A stretch of 64,000 bases of DNA, from assembly GCF_002088235.1 (NCBI RefSeq), contig NZ_AQQV01000001.1, positions 124,001 through 188,000 on the forward strand, written 5' to 3'. Origin of the DNA: Oceanococcus atlanticus. GTDB lineage: Bacteria > Pseudomonadota > Gammaproteobacteria > Nevskiales > Oceanococcaceae. The stretch's first letter is position 1. Every line of letters starts with the position of its first letter. Below the pieces are notes generated by a model that searched no databases, was not told the DNA's origin, and saw nothing but the letters and a program-made list of their open reading frames with translations. Position numbers and translations under genes: made by a program. This document shows positions 32,682-42,768 of this stretch, piece after piece.

Positions 32682-35435
32682 ATGGACAAGAACTACGATC
32701 CCGCCGAGATCGAATCCCGCTGGTACACCCAGTGGGAGGACAACGGATACTTCCGCATGGGCATGGAGGGTGATGCGTACTGCATCATGATCCCGCCGCC
32801 GAACGTGACCGGCAGCCTGCACATGGGGCATGCCTTCCAGGACACGATCATGGATGCGCTGACCCGTTATCACCGCATGCAAGGCCACGCCACGCTGTGG
32901 CAGCCGGGCACCGACCACGCCGGCATCGCCACCCAGATGGTGGTGGAACGACGCCTGGCCGCTGAAGGCACCAGCCGCCACGATCTTGGCCGCGATGCCT
33001 TCATCGAAAAGATCTGGGAATGGAAAGCCGAGTCTGGCGGCAACATCACCCGCCAGCTGCGCCGCATGGGCGCCTCGGTGGACTGGGAGCGCGAACGCTT
33101 CACCATGGACGAAGGCCTGTCCGAGGCGGTCACCGAGGTGTTCGTCAAGCTGCACGAGGAAGGCCTGATCTACCGCGGCCAGCGTCTGGTCAACTGGGAC
33201 CCGGTGCTCAAGACTGCGGTGTCGGATCTGGAAGTCGAATCGCAGGAAGAAAACGGCCATCTGTGGCACTTCCGCTACCCGCTGAGTGACGGCTCCGGCC
33301 ATCTCACGGTTGCCACCACCCGCCCGGAGACCATGCTTGGCGACAGCGCCGTGGCGGTGCACCCGGACGACGAGCGCTACCAGCATCTGATCGGCAAAAC
33401 CATCACGCTGCCCCTGGTCGGGCGCGAGATTCCGGTGATTGGCGATGATTACGTCGATCGTGAATTCGGCACCGGGGTGGTCAAGATCACCCCGGCACAC
33501 GACTTCAATGACTACGAGATGGGCCAGCGTCATGGCCTGCCGCTGATCAATATTCTCAACGACGACGCCAGCCTCAACGACGATGTGCCCGAAAAATATC
33601 GCGGCATGGATCGTTTCGATGCGCGCAAGGCCGTGGTCGCCGATCTCGATGCCCTGGGCCTGCTCGACAAGGTCGATGACCATCGCCTGATGGTGCCGCG
33701 CGGCGACCGCACCCATCAGGTGCTGGAGCCCTATCTGACCGACCAGTGGTTCGTCAAAGCCCAGCCCCTGGCCGAGCCGGCCATTGAAGCGGTGGAATCC
33801 GGACGCATTCGTTTCGTGCCGGAGAACTGGTCCAAGACCTACTTCGAGTGGATGCGCAACATTCAGGACTGGTGCATTTCGCGTCAGATCTGGTGGGGCC
33901 ATCGCATCCCCGCCTGGTATGACGACGCCGGCAACATCTACGTCGGGCGCAACGAGGACGAAGTGCGTGAAAAGCATCAGCTGGATGCTGGCCTTGCGCT
34001 GCGTCAGGACGAGGACGTGCTCGACACCTGGTTTTCCTCCGCACTGTGGCCGTTCTCGACCCTGGGCTGGCCGGCCAACACTGCCGAACTGGCCAAGCAT
34101 TACCCGACCAGCGTGCTGGTCACCGGCTTCGACATCATCTTCTTCTGGGTTGCCCGCATGATCATGATGGGCCTGAAGTTCATGGACGATGTGCCATTCC
34201 GCGAGGTGTATGTGCACGGCCTGGTGCGCGACGCCTCCGGTGCCAAGATGTCCAAGTCCAAGGGCAACGTGATCGATCCGCTGGATGTGGTCGACGGGAT
34301 TACCCTGGATGCCCTGCTGGACAAGCGCACGGCCGGCTTGATGCAGCCCAAAATGGCGGAAAAAATCGCCAAGCAGACACGCAAGGACTTCCCCGAGGGC
34401 ATTCCGCAACACGGCACCGATGCGCTGCGCTTCTACTTTGCCGCGCTGGCTTCGACCGGGCGTGACATCCGCTTCGACACCCAGCGACTGGCAGGCTACA
34501 AGAATTTCTGCAACAAGTTGTGGAATGCCGCGCGCTATGTGGACATGACCGTCGAAGGCATCGACCTGTCAGACGACGGCGAGATCGAAACCAGTGTCGC
34601 CGACCGCTGGATCATTTCCAAGCTGCAGCACACCGAAGCGACCGTCAATCGCCATTACGCGGGCTATCGCTTCGACCTGATCGCCGCGGAACTGCATGAA
34701 TTCGTGTGGCACCATTTCTGCGACTGGTATCTGGAACTGACCAAGCCGGTCATCAACAATGCCGACAATCCGGCCGCCCGCCGTGGCACCGCCCGGACCC
34801 TGGTGCGCGTGCTGGAAACGGTGCTGCGCCTGCTGCACCCCTTGATGCCCTACATCACCGAGGAGATCTGGCAGCGTATTGGCCCGCTGGCCGGCAAGCA
34901 GGGCGAAACCATCATGCATCAGCCCTACCCGGTGGCCGACCCCAGCAAGGCCGATCCGGCCGCCGAGGCCGACATCGCCTGGTTGCAGCAATGCCTGCTT
35001 GGGATCCGCCAGATTCGCGGCGAAATGGACATCGCGCCGGGCAAACCGCTGGACGTGTTGTACCAGGATGAAAGTGCCGACGATGTGTCACGCCTGGCCT
35101 CAATGGGGCCGTGGTTGAACGCACTGGGCCGCATCAACAGCCTCGAGCCTGCTGGCGACAACCCGCCGGAATGCGCCATGGCAGTGGCCGGTTCACTCAA
35201 GCTGCTGGTGCCAATGGCCGGATTGATCGACAAGGATGCGGAGCTGGCCCGACTCGACAAGCAGATCGCCAAGCTGGAAAAAGAACTGGCCGGCGCAGCG
35301 GCGCGGCTGAAGAATCCGAGCTTCGTCGAGAAGGCCCCCGCGGAAGTTGTCGAAAAAGCCCGTCAGCAGGCTGACGCGCAAGCCCGCACCTTGAATGAAC
35401 TGAAAGCCCAGCAGGACAAGATTCGCGCCCTGTAG
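32682..35435 (+). CDS. valS: Valyl-tRNA synthetase
   Basis: 917 residues, class I aminoacyl-tRNA synthetase. The N-terminal signature [14 protein letters not shown] (HIGH box variant HMGH, near residue 45), the editing domain in the middle (about 200-330), [12 protein letters not shown] (near 525) and the anticodon-binding helical domain are followed by the ValS-specific C-terminal coiled coil (about 850-917; [18 protein letters not shown]). It charges tRNA-Val and proofreads mischarged Thr. It follows holC by 63 bases and converges closely with the patatin gene. Confidence 0.97.
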   Translation: MDKNYDPAEIESRWYTQWEDNGYFRMGMEGDAYCIMIPPPNVTGSLHMGHAFQDTIMDALTRYHRMQGHATLWQPGTDHAGIATQMVVERRLAAEGTSRHDLGRDAFIEKIWEWKAESGGNITRQLRRMGASVDWERERFTMDEGLSEAVTEVFVKLHEEGLIYRGQRLVNWDPVLKTAVSDLEVESQEENGHLWHFRYPLSDGSGHLTVATTRPETMLGDSAVAVHPDDERYQHLIGKTITLPLVGREIPVIGDDYVDREFGTGVVKITPAHDFNDYEMGQRHGLPLINILNDDASLNDDVPEKYRGMDRFDARKAVVADLDALGLLDKVDDHRLMVPRGDRTHQVLEPYLTDQWFVKAQPLAEPAIEAVESGRIRFVPENWSKTYFEWMRNIQDWCISRQIWWGHRIPAWYDDAGNIYVGRNEDEVREKHQLDAGLALRQDEDVLDTWFSSALWPFSTLGWPANTAELAKHYPTSVLVTGFDIIFFWVARMIMMGLKFMDDVPFREVYVHGLVRDASGAKMSKSKGNVIDPLDVVDGITLDALLDKRTAGLMQPKMAEKIAKQTRKDFPEGIPQHGTDALRFYFAALASTGRDIRFDTQRLAGYKNFCNKLWNAARYVDMTVEGIDLSDDGEIETSVADRWIISKLQHTEATVNRHYAGYRFDLIAAELHEFVWHHFCDWYLELTKPVINNADNPAARRGTARTLVRVLETVLRLLHPLMPYITEEIWQRIGPLAGKQGETIMHQPYPVADPSKADPAAEADIAWLQQCLLGIRQIRGEMDIAPGKPLDVLYQDESADDVSRLASMGPWLNALGRINSLEPAGDNPPECAMAVAGSLKLLVPMAGLIDKDAELARLDKQIAKLEKELAGAAARLKNPSFVEKAPAEVVEKARQQADAQARTLNELKAQQDKIRAL

Positions 35436-35446
35436 GCGCGATACGC

Positions 35447-36937
35447 TCAGGCGGCGTGCTGTTTGACGCGCCGCTTTTCGATCTTGTCCAGACACAGGGC
35501 CAACGTCCGGCTGATCACCGTCTGATGGCGGATCATGGCCAGCTTGGGCCAGGTTGCACGCTCGCCCTGGATGATCATGCGACGCACGTCCTGAATCCGC
35601 GGATTGCGGATCACGCGCGTGTAGCTGTTCATGTCAAAGCTCGGCAGGATGGTCACGTTGCCACGATAGTCCTGATCAAGGATGCCGGAGGCATGATCCA
35701 GGTGGCGGCGCAGGCGATTCAGTGGGTGCGGCAGATTGTTACGGGTGAACTTCAGCGCCAGCTGGGCCTGATGACGCGCCGCGCCCAGGGCCAGACGTCC
35801 AGCACCGTGCATCAGACCCGCCTCATCCGGCTCGCGCTGGGTCAGAAACGGCAGCACATGCGGGTTGGTCTGACTGACGATGAAATGATTGACGTTGAAC
35901 AGCCGACGCAGGCGCATGCGCGGCAGGTCGCTCTGCAGCGAGCCATCTGCCCAGCGCAGTGACGACATGTACGGCTCGCGTTTGCCTTGCAGGTTACGCG
36001 TCGCCAATTTCACCGGCGGGAACAGGAACGGCACGGCGCAGGATGCGAGCACCGCCTCACGCATGTACAGATGCGGGAAGGTCAGATGGTTGAGCAGGCG
36101 TGCCGGCTGGTTGTCGGCCACCGGTGATACGGTGATGTTCATCGAGATGCCGGACAGGGCATGGGCCTCTTCGAAGGTCACATCCGGCAGATTCTCCGAC
36201 AGACCACGGCGCAGCTTGTTCTGATCCATGATGCCGCCGGTGCGGCGCATGTCGCGCGGCGACAGCAGGCCCCACAAATCCAGATAGAGGTTGTCCGGAT
36301 CCATCAGGGTCTGGGCCTCTTCCCGGGTGCGCGCCGAGACACAGGCCCCGACCAGCGATCCCGCACTGGAGCCCGACATGATGTCCGGCAGCAGATCATG
36401 CAGATACAGGGCGCGGACAATACCGACATGGAACAGCCCCATGGTGGCACCGCCGGATAACATCAGTGCCGAACGCCCGTAGCTCTGGGCCAGATCGGAA
36501 AAGAATGACCGTTTGGTCGCTTTGCGGATGCGGGAATCAGGCTGCTCGGCAATCCAGTCCAGGGCTTCGGTCACCGTGTCCAGATAGGACTCGATCAGAT
36601 ATTTGGTGCCCAGCGGGCTGACCCCGTAGAGCAGCGGGTTGCCCGAGTTGCCCAAGTTCCAATGCAAACCCTGACGCAATTCATACATCAGGTCATCGGG
36701 GCGGTCCTGATAGCGCAGACGACGGATGGTATCCAGACGCTCACGCACCAGCTGGTGGTCGTAGTCCTTGCTGGTTTCGGTCTCGCGCCATTCGTGCCCG
36801 CCGCTGAAATGCTCGTAATCGGTCGCAGCCTCCAGCCATTCGTCGTAATTGATCGCGTTGTCCATTGCACGCTGGGCCTCGTAAAGGCGATAGCGATCAC
36901 GCAGCTTGTGCATCCATGGCGTAGAGGTATTCGGCAC
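35447..36937 (-). CDS. Patatin-like phospholipase with DUF3336 domain
   Basis: 496 residues from a GTG with AGGA eight bases upstream (an ATG lies eight codons later). The open frame extends almost 190 codons further but becomes low-quality sequence there. Residues about 1-130 form the DUF3336 helical domain (KLRDRYRLYEAQRAMDNA). The patatin domain follows, with oxyanion loop SGGATMGLFHVG, nucleophile elbow GSSAG (G-x-S-x-G) and the Asp of WADGSLQSDLP. Such proteins are acyl hydrolases acting on phospholipids or triacylglycerol. It is divergent from the MoxR operon. Confidence 0.9.
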   Translation of the reverse strand: MPNTSTPWMHKLRDRYRLYEAQRAMDNAINYDEWLEAATDYEHFSGGHEWRETETSKDYDHQLVRERLDTIRRLRYQDRPDDLMYELRQGLHWNLGNSGNPLLYGVSPLGTKYLIESYLDTVTEALDWIAEQPDSRIRKATKRSFFSDLAQSYGRSALMLSGGATMGLFHVGIVRALYLHDLLPDIMSGSSAGSLVGACVSARTREEAQTLMDPDNLYLDLWGLLSPRDMRRTGGIMDQNKLRRGLSENLPDVTFEEAHALSGISMNITVSPVADNQPARLLNHLTFPHLYMREAVLASCAVPFLFPPVKLATRNLQGKREPYMSSLRWADGSLQSDLPRMRLRRLFNVNHFIVSQTNPHVLPFLTQREPDEAGLMHGAGRLALGAARHQAQLALKFTRNNLPHPLNRLRRHLDHASGILDQDYRGNVTILPSFDMNSYTRVIRNPRIQDVRRMIIQGERATWPKLAMIRHQTVISRTLALCLDKIEKRRVKQHAA

Positions 36938-37073
36938 CTTTCCCGTCCTGAAATATTGTGTAGGTCTTATGCAGTGATCATGCCACTGGCGGCACCCCGA
37001 CGCGAGCCGCAGCGTGGACAAGCCTGCCCGGCCACCGCACAATCGGGCGCTGACCCACAGCCTGCCGAGCCGC

Positions 37074-37988
37074 ATGAGCGACCGCATCGCGTCGATACTG
37101 ACCTCCGCCAGCGAAATCATCCTGGGCAAACCGGATGTCCTCAAACTGTCCTTGAGCTGCCTGCTGGCACAAGGCCACCTGCTAATCGAAGATGTGCCCG
37201 GCGTGGGCAAGACCACGCTGGCGCAGACCCTGGCCCACCTACTCGGCCTGCAATACCGCCGCATCCAGTTCACCAGCGATTTGCTGCCGGCCGACATTGG
37301 CGGCGTGTCGGTGTTCGACAAGGACAGCGGCCAGTTCCGTTTCCAGCCCGGCCCGGTGTTCTGCCAGGTGCTGCTGGCCGATGAAATCAACCGCGCCAGC
37401 CCGAAAACCCAAAGTGCGCTGCTCGAGGCCATGGAAGAAGGCCAGGTCACAAGCGATGGCGAGACACGCAAGCTGCCGCAGCCGTTTTTTGTCATCGCCA
37501 CGCAGAATCCGCTGGATCAGATCGGCACCTTTGCGCTGCCCGAATCGCAGCTCGACCGCTTCCTGATGCGTTTGTCGCTGGGCTACCCCTCGCATCAGGC
37601 TGAAAAAGAGTTGCTGCTCGGCCAGTCACGCCGCGAACTGTTGCTGCAGCAGGGCAACGTGCTCAGCGATGGCGATGTACTGGATCTGCAGTCTCAGGTC
37701 GGCGGCATCACCGCCAGCCCGGCACTGATCGACTACATCCTGGCCCTGGTCAATGCCAGCCGCAGTCATGCGCGTGTCGCACTGGGCCTGTCACCGCGCT
37801 CCGGCCTGGCCCTTAAGCGCGCAGCCCAGGCCTGGGCCCTGATCGATGGGCGCAAAGCGGTGGTGCCGGAAGACGTTCAGGCGGTGTTTCCGCACGTCGC
37901 TGGTCATCGCCTGCAGCTCAACAGCGGCGACGACAGCGGCGTCGCGACGCTGATCAAGGAGCTGCTCGCCGACGTCGCCATCCCCTGA
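37074..37988 (+). CDS. MoxR-family AAA+ ATPase
   Basis: 304 residues from the ATG of MSDRIASIL; a GTG 20 codons upstream (37014) is an alternative. Neither start has a strong ribosome-binding site. Walker A is EDVPGVGKTT, Walker B LLADEINRA, with the MoxR-typical SPKTQSALLEAMEE and sensor-1 VIATQNP, then LPESQLDRF. MoxR ATPases act as chaperones that remodel or mature partner proteins, often with VWA or DUF58 proteins. It heads a three-gene set with DUF58 and transglutaminase genes, a common but incompletely understood envelope-associated module. Confidence 0.93.
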   Translation: MSDRIASILTSASEIILGKPDVLKLSLSCLLAQGHLLIEDVPGVGKTTLAQTLAHLLGLQYRRIQFTSDLLPADIGGVSVFDKDSGQFRFQPGPVFCQVLLADEINRASPKTQSALLEAMEEGQVTSDGETRKLPQPFFVIATQNPLDQIGTFALPESQLDRFLMRLSLGYPSHQAEKELLLGQSRRELLLQQGNVLSDGDVLDLQSQVGGITASPALIDYILALVNASRSHARVALGLSPRSGLALKRAAQAWALIDGRKAVVPEDVQAVFPHVAGHRLQLNSGDDSGVATLIKELLADVAIP

Positions 37989-38003
37989 CCCAGCGCCGAT
38001 CAG

Positions 38004-38987
38004 GTGTCCCTGTTCCAACGTCTCAACCAGCGCTTCGAAAGCTGGGTGGTGTCGCGACACAAGCCGCAAGCGCCACCGGTTACCATTCGGCGCGGGCGCT
38101 GCTACATCCTGCCGACCCGGCCGGGATACGTGTTTGCCTTGATGCTGCTGGCCATGCTGCTCGGCGCCATGAACTACAGCAATTCACTGGCCTTTGCGCT
38201 GACCTTTCTGCTCGGCGGCATGGGTATGGTCGCCATGCACCACACCAATGCCAATCTGCTCAAGCTGAACGTGCATGTGCCGCGCATACCCTCGGTGCAC
38301 GCGGGTGATCCGGTGTGGGTGCCGGTGCAATTCAGTCACAGCACGCAGAAAACCCGCTACAGCGTGCTCTGCGGCCTCAAGCGATCGGCGCTGTCCGCAG
38401 ACTCTGCAGTGGACTGCGAAGCGGACGAGAACGTGCTGAGCGGGTTCGAGATTCCCGCGCAGCCGCGCGGCGTTTACCGCGTCCCGCGCTTCACCGTGGC
38501 CACCGAATTCCCCCTGGGCCTGTTCCAGGCCTGGAGCTGGATCACCCTGAGCAGCGAGTACCTGGTTTACCCCAAACCCGCCGCCCACACACGCCCGATA
38601 CCGCCGGTTGCCGGGGAACGCGGCAAACGTTCCGGTGCGCAACGCGGGCGCGATGATTTTTCCCATCTGCGTGACTACCAGTACGGCGATGCGCCACGCA
38701 CCATTCACTGGAAACGCTACGGCCATACCGGGCGCCTGACGGTCAAGACCTTTGCCGATCCGATGGATGAATCGCTATGGCTGGATTGGGCCAGCTTGCC
38801 TGACCTGATCGATCCGGAGCAGCGACTATCGCAGCTGTGTCGCTGGGTCCTGGATGCCGAAGCCGGGTATCAGGCATACGGCCTGCGTCTGCCGGGCGTC
38901 GAGCTCAAACCCTCGCGCGGCGCCGCCCATCGGCAGCAATGCTTGGAACAGCTGGCCCGTTTCGGCACGCCCGGAGGCACCACATGA
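38004..38987 (+). CDS. DUF58 membrane protein
   Basis: 327 residues starting at GTG 15 bases after the MoxR stop. Two adjacent membrane helices (about 38-78, FALMLLAMLLGAMNYS and LAFALTFLLGGMGMVA) precede an Ig-like periplasmic or cytosolic beta region. The DUF58 core follows, with DDFSHLRDYQYGDAPRTIHWKR-type sequence near 215-235 (conserved D-F-x-x-L-R-x-Y and H-W). It is a partner of MoxR. The ATG of the transglutaminase gene overlaps its stop (ATGA). Confidence 0.88.
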   Translation: MSLFQRLNQRFESWVVSRHKPQAPPVTIRRGRCYILPTRPGYVFALMLLAMLLGAMNYSNSLAFALTFLLGGMGMVAMHHTNANLLKLNVHVPRIPSVHAGDPVWVPVQFSHSTQKTRYSVLCGLKRSALSADSAVDCEADENVLSGFEIPAQPRGVYRVPRFTVATEFPLGLFQAWSWITLSSEYLVYPKPAAHTRPIPPVAGERGKRSGAQRGRDDFSHLRDYQYGDAPRTIHWKRYGHTGRLTVKTFADPMDESLWLDWASLPDLIDPEQRLSQLCRWVLDAEAGYQAYGLRLPGVELKPSRGAAHRQQCLEQLARFGTPGGTT

Positions 38988-40948
38988 GTGCCGTTCACGA
39001 TCATCTGTCGGCGGCCAAGGTCTACCGCGTCCTGGCGGTGCTGTTCCTGATCGCCGCGCCCCATCTACCGCGCCTGCCGCTGTGGGCCAGCGCCCTGGTC
39101 ATCGCCATGGGCATCTGGCGCGCGCTGGCCGCCCAACGGACTTGGCCAATGCCCGGTGCGCTGCTGCGCAACCTGCTGGCGGGCCTGGCTCTGGTCGGCA
39201 TCTGGACCCAGTACCAGACCCTCAATGGCCATCACGCCGGGGTCGCGCTGCTGGTTGTGATGCTGGGCATGAAACTGACCGAGATGACCACGCGGCGTGA
39301 TTATCTGGTGGTGATCTATCTCAGCTATTTCCTGCTCATCACCCATTTCCTGTTCAGTCAGGAAATGATCATGCTGTTGCTGATGTTTGCCGGCGCGCTG
39401 GCGATTACCAGCGTGCTCATCGAGGTCAACCACCCGCAGGGCATCCTGCCGCTGAAACGCAACCTGCGATTGTCAGGCACGCTGATGCTGCAGGCCGTGC
39501 CACTGATGCTGATTTTCTTCGTCCTGTTTCCGCGTATTCCCGGGCCACTCTGGGGCATTCCCACCGATGCCGGCGCAGGCATGACAGGCCTGAGCGACTC
39601 GATGGAGCCGGGCATGATCAGCGAACTGGGCATGTCGGACGCGGTGGCCTTCCGGGTCCGTTTTGACGCCGAGGCACCACCACGCAGCGAACTGTACTGG
39701 CGTGGCCCGGTGTTCGAGTACTTCAACGGGCGCAGCTGGTTGCCAGGGCCAGGAAACGATCTACCCATCCGCGCACAAGTTGAATTCGAAGGTCCTCCCA
39801 CCGTTTACGAAATGCAGCTGGAGCCGCATGGCAAACGTTGGCTGCTGGCGCTGGACCTGCCGCAAGGCCCGTTGCCCGAAGGCGCCACCATGGGCCGCGA
39901 CCTGGTGCTGCGCCACAAATGGGATGTGATCGACAAGAAACTGTACAGACTGGCCTCGGGCACACGTTACAACGTGGGCAGCGAAGCCAGCGAGCGCTAT
40001 CGGCAACATCTGCTGTCCCTGCCCCAGGCCTCCAACCCGCAAACCCACGAGATGGTGCTGAGCTGGAAAGCGCAGGATGATGCGCCCCAGGCGATCATCG
40101 CCACTGCCCTGCAACACTTCGCCAACCAGCCTTTCCATTACACCCTGCGTCCGCCGTTGCTGATGAACCAACACAGCATCGATCAATTCGTGTTCGAGAC
40201 CCGCCGCGGCTTTTGCGAACACTACGCCAGCGCCTTTACCTTCATGATGCGCGCAGCGGGTATTCCGGCCCGGGTTGTCACCGGCTATCAAGGCGCCGAA
40301 CGCAATGGCGATTACTACATCGTGCGCCAGTCGGATGCTCACGCCTGGAGCGAAGTGTGGCTGGAGGGTCGCGGCTGGGTCCGCATCGACCCCACCGCTG
40401 CGGTTGCACCGGAACGCGTTGAACTGGGCCTGGGCGGCGCACTACCGGCCAGCGAACCGATTCCAGGATTGGCGCGCCTAGGTCGCGGTACGCTGGTGCA
40501 ACTGCAGCTACGCTGGGACCAGGTCAACGCCGCCTGGAACCGCTGGGTTCTGGCCTACGGCCCGGAACTGCAGCAGAACATCATGTCGGCATTGGGCATG
40601 CCAGGCTTGCGCGCTTTGCTTATCACGCTCACCGTGCTCACGCTGTCCAGCCTGCTGATTATCAATCTGATTGTCGCCCGCGCCCATCAAAGCGAGCTGG
40701 AGCGCGATCCGGTGCAACGCATCTGGCGACGCTTCCTGGGCAAACTCAAACGCGCGGGACTGGCGCCACAACTGCACGAAGGCCCAATTGACCTGAGCCA
40801 GCGCGTGGCCCGCGAGCGACCGCAACTGGCCGACGATGCGCAACGCATCAGCCAGCTGTACGTGCACCTGCGCTACGCCAGCCGACAAACTGACCCGGTT
40901 CTACTCAAACGTTTCCGCCAACGCGTCCGACAATTTCGGTCACGCTGA
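38984..40948 (+). CDS. TgpA-type transglutaminase-like membrane protein (DUF3488)
   Basis: 654 residues. Five or six N-terminal helices (about 15-190) belong to the DUF3488 region. A periplasmic transglutaminase-like domain has the Cys-His-Asp triad in RRGFCEHYASAF, SDAHAWSEVW and the RIDPTAAV segment (about 400-480). A final membrane helix (about 545-570) and a DUF4129-type basic tail follow. Pseudomonas TgpA, the best-known relative, is essential there. Overlaps DUF58 by ATGA. Likely role: covalent modification or proteolysis of periplasmic proteins; the substrate is unknown. Confidence 0.9.
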   Translation: MSAVHDHLSAAKVYRVLAVLFLIAAPHLPRLPLWASALVIAMGIWRALAAQRTWPMPGALLRNLLAGLALVGIWTQYQTLNGHHAGVALLVVMLGMKLTEMTTRRDYLVVIYLSYFLLITHFLFSQEMIMLLLMFAGALAITSVLIEVNHPQGILPLKRNLRLSGTLMLQAVPLMLIFFVLFPRIPGPLWGIPTDAGAGMTGLSDSMEPGMISELGMSDAVAFRVRFDAEAPPRSELYWRGPVFEYFNGRSWLPGPGNDLPIRAQVEFEGPPTVYEMQLEPHGKRWLLALDLPQGPLPEGATMGRDLVLRHKWDVIDKKLYRLASGTRYNVGSEASERYRQHLLSLPQASNPQTHEMVLSWKAQDDAPQAIIATALQHFANQPFHYTLRPPLLMNQHSIDQFVFETRRGFCEHYASAFTFMMRAAGIPARVVTGYQGAERNGDYYIVRQSDAHAWSEVWLEGRGWVRIDPTAAVAPERVELGLGGALPASEPIPGLARLGRGTLVQLQLRWDQVNAAWNRWVLAYGPELQQNIMSALGMPGLRALLITLTVLTLSSLLIINLIVARAHQSELERDPVQRIWRRFLGKLKRAGLAPQLHEGPIDLSQRVARERPQLADDAQRISQLYVHLRYASRQTDPVLLKRFRQRVRQFRSR

Positions 40949-40953
40949 CGCGC

Positions 40954-42240
40954 TCAGCGTATCGCCCACATCGCGTCCAGCGGCGCGCGGATGTGGCTGA
41001 TATCCAGACCGTTGAGATATTTCATGGTCTGACGCGGGCGGTAACTGCGCCCGTCGAAGAACAGGTCCGCACCCATCAGCAGCTTGTGCGATGCCTCATC
41101 CAGCTCCCAGTCCTGATCGTGCTCGCCTTCGTTTTTGTAGCCGATATTGGGATACGCCACATTCAACTCCCGCGCCGCTTCACGATAAAGCTTGGGCAGA
41201 TAAACATCCTGTGCGGCACGCTTGAAATCCAGCACCTCGGAGAAATCGCCCCAACGAATGATCTGCCCCAGGTACCAAACGGCCTGCGAATACCAGGGAA
41301 AATTCGCCGCACCGAACTGAAAAACCAGATCGCGCGGCTGGGCGCCAGCCAAGGTATCAATGCCTTTGGTCAGCACCTCCAGGGCCTGCACCGGCACGTT
41401 GAGCGCGTCTCGCGCGCTGAGCAGCGGCAGCGCATCCTGGCGATGGTTCTCCAGCCAGTCCGCGGCCTGCATCAGGGCACGAAGCAGTGCGCGATGGGTG
41501 CGTGGATGTTCGTGCAAAAAATCGTCCTGCACCGCCAGTACCTTGCCGAGACTGTGGTTCCAGAAGGCCTGCTTGCTGAACATCAGTGACACCAGACCTT
41601 GCGCCGCGGCCAGGGAGCCCCAGGGCTCATCCAGCCAGGCACCGTCATAATTGCCATCCCGTAAACTGCGCAGCACCCGCCCCGGCGTGATCGCAACCAG
41701 CTCGACGTGTTCCTGTGGATCGATCCCCACGCTGGCCAGGCAGTAGCGCAGGTCATAACTGCCATTGCTGTAGCGATCACTGACGGCAAAACGCAGACGC
41801 GGCATACCGGCCTGGCGGCGTTGCGCCACCAGCACGGCCAGCGCCTGCAGGGACTGCGCGGGTGTCACGCGCTGCTGTCCCAGGCCTGCATCCTGCAAAG
41901 CCTGCAACCAGCGCGCATGCAAGCCAAAGCTGGAACCGCCCAGCGACAGCACGAAGGCCGTGCGCAAAGCCTGAACCGGACCGCCGATGCCCAAGCTCGC
42001 ACACAGTGGCACGGTGCCCGGCAGATGCGCGGCCTGCAATTCACCACCGGCCAATTTGTCGCGACTGCGCTGCCAGGAGGTCTGACGCGCGAGGCTGACC
42101 TCAAGACCCTGCTCGCGGAAAAACCCGCGGGCCTGGGCAACCAACAACACTGCCGCATCCGTAGTCGGCAGAAAGCCCAGGCGCAAAGGCGGATGTGTCG
42201 GCTTCCTGCGCCCGAGGAGGCCGCCCAAATTGATTTTCAT
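40954..42240 (-). CDS. Orphan CmpA/NrtA-family (NasS-like) protein
   Basis: 428 residues of the nitrate/bicarbonate substrate-binding family, shown by LRLGFLPTTDAAVLLVAQARGFF, LREQGLEV-like strand, SDRYSNGSYDLRYCLASVGI, and WYLGQIIRWG in the C-terminal lobe. There is no export signal: the N-terminus MKINLGGLLGRRK leads directly into the first strand, so the protein should stay in the cytosol, as NasS does. NasS binds nitrate or nitrite and releases the antiterminator NasT, but no nasT or nitrate-assimilation gene is nearby. Alternatively it could be a sensor for another small anion. It converges with the transglutaminase gene, only 5 bases apart. Confidence 0.8.
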   Translation of the reverse strand: MKINLGGLLGRRKPTHPPLRLGFLPTTDAAVLLVAQARGFFREQGLEVSLARQTSWQRSRDKLAGGELQAAHLPGTVPLCASLGIGGPVQALRTAFVLSLGGSSFGLHARWLQALQDAGLGQQRVTPAQSLQALAVLVAQRRQAGMPRLRFAVSDRYSNGSYDLRYCLASVGIDPQEHVELVAITPGRVLRSLRDGNYDGAWLDEPWGSLAAAQGLVSLMFSKQAFWNHSLGKVLAVQDDFLHEHPRTHRALLRALMQAADWLENHRQDALPLLSARDALNVPVQALEVLTKGIDTLAGAQPRDLVFQFGAANFPWYSQAVWYLGQIIRWGDFSEVLDFKRAAQDVYLPKLYREAARELNVAYPNIGYKNEGEHDQDWELDEASHKLLMGADLFFDGRSYRPRQTMKYLNGLDISHIRAPLDAMWAIR

Positions 42241-42291
42241 GCCCTGCCTCCGGCGAAGCTGGTTCGCCGCGCGCCCCGCTGGCGTACTGCC

Positions 42292-42768
42292 TCAGTATGC
42301 CACAGGCGTTTTCAGCTCCCGACACAGCACCACGGCATCTTCGCGGCCATCATCATCCGGGTAATAGCCGCGGCGCACCCCGACCTCTTCAAAGCCGGCG
42401 GAGCGGTACAACTGGATCGCCGCGTGGTTGGACGCCCGAACCTCCAGAAACATGCGCTGTGCGGCCTCGCCTTCAGCGTGATCGACCAGCGTATTGAGCA
42501 GACAACGGCCCAACCCCATACCCTGAAAATGCGGGTGTGCGCAGACATTCAGAATGTGCCCCTCGCCCACCGCCAAGGTCATCACGGCGTGACCCGCAAT
42601 ATCGCCGTTTTCACTTTCAGCCACCCAGCTTGGGTAGCCGAACTGCAGGCAGTCCTCAAAAATGCCGCGGCTCCAGGGAAACGGATAGGCCGCCTGTTCA
42701 TTGAACGTCACCGCATCCAGATCGTCGGCCTGCATAGCGCGCACCCGCCAGGCCACCGGCGCACTCAA
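42292..42768 (-). CDS. rimI: Ribosomal protein S18-alanine N-acetyltransferase
   Basis: 158 residues, GNAT fold. The acetyl-CoA pyrophosphate loop is QGMGLGRCLL (R/Q-x-x-G-x-G/A pattern), preceded by the strand HILNVCAHPHF, and followed by LEVRASNHAAIQLYRSAGF and the R-R-G-Y-Y-P segment typical of RimI. It acetylates the N-terminal Ala of ribosomal protein S18 and may modify other proteins. The start overlaps the stop of the uracil-DNA glycosylase gene. tsaB, a frequent neighbour, is absent here. Confidence 0.9.
   Translation of the reverse strand: MSAPVAWRVRAMQADDLDAVTFNEQAAYPFPWSRGIFEDCLQFGYPSWVAESENGDIAGHAVMTLAVGEGHILNVCAHPHFQGMGLGRCLLNTLVDHAEGEAAQRMFLEVRASNHAAIQLYRSAGFEEVGVRRGYYPDDDGREDAVVLCRELKTPVAY

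Noticed and set aside
32661-34412. A 583-codon minus-strand open frame within valS
   Set aside because: valS is unambiguous on the other strand; the antisense frame has low-complexity composition without a ribosome-binding site.
36938-37501. N-terminal extension of the patatin frame by nearly 190 codons
   Set aside because: The extension overlaps the MoxR gene in antisense, lacks family similarity, and a GTG with a good ribosome-binding site starts at the DUF3336 domain.
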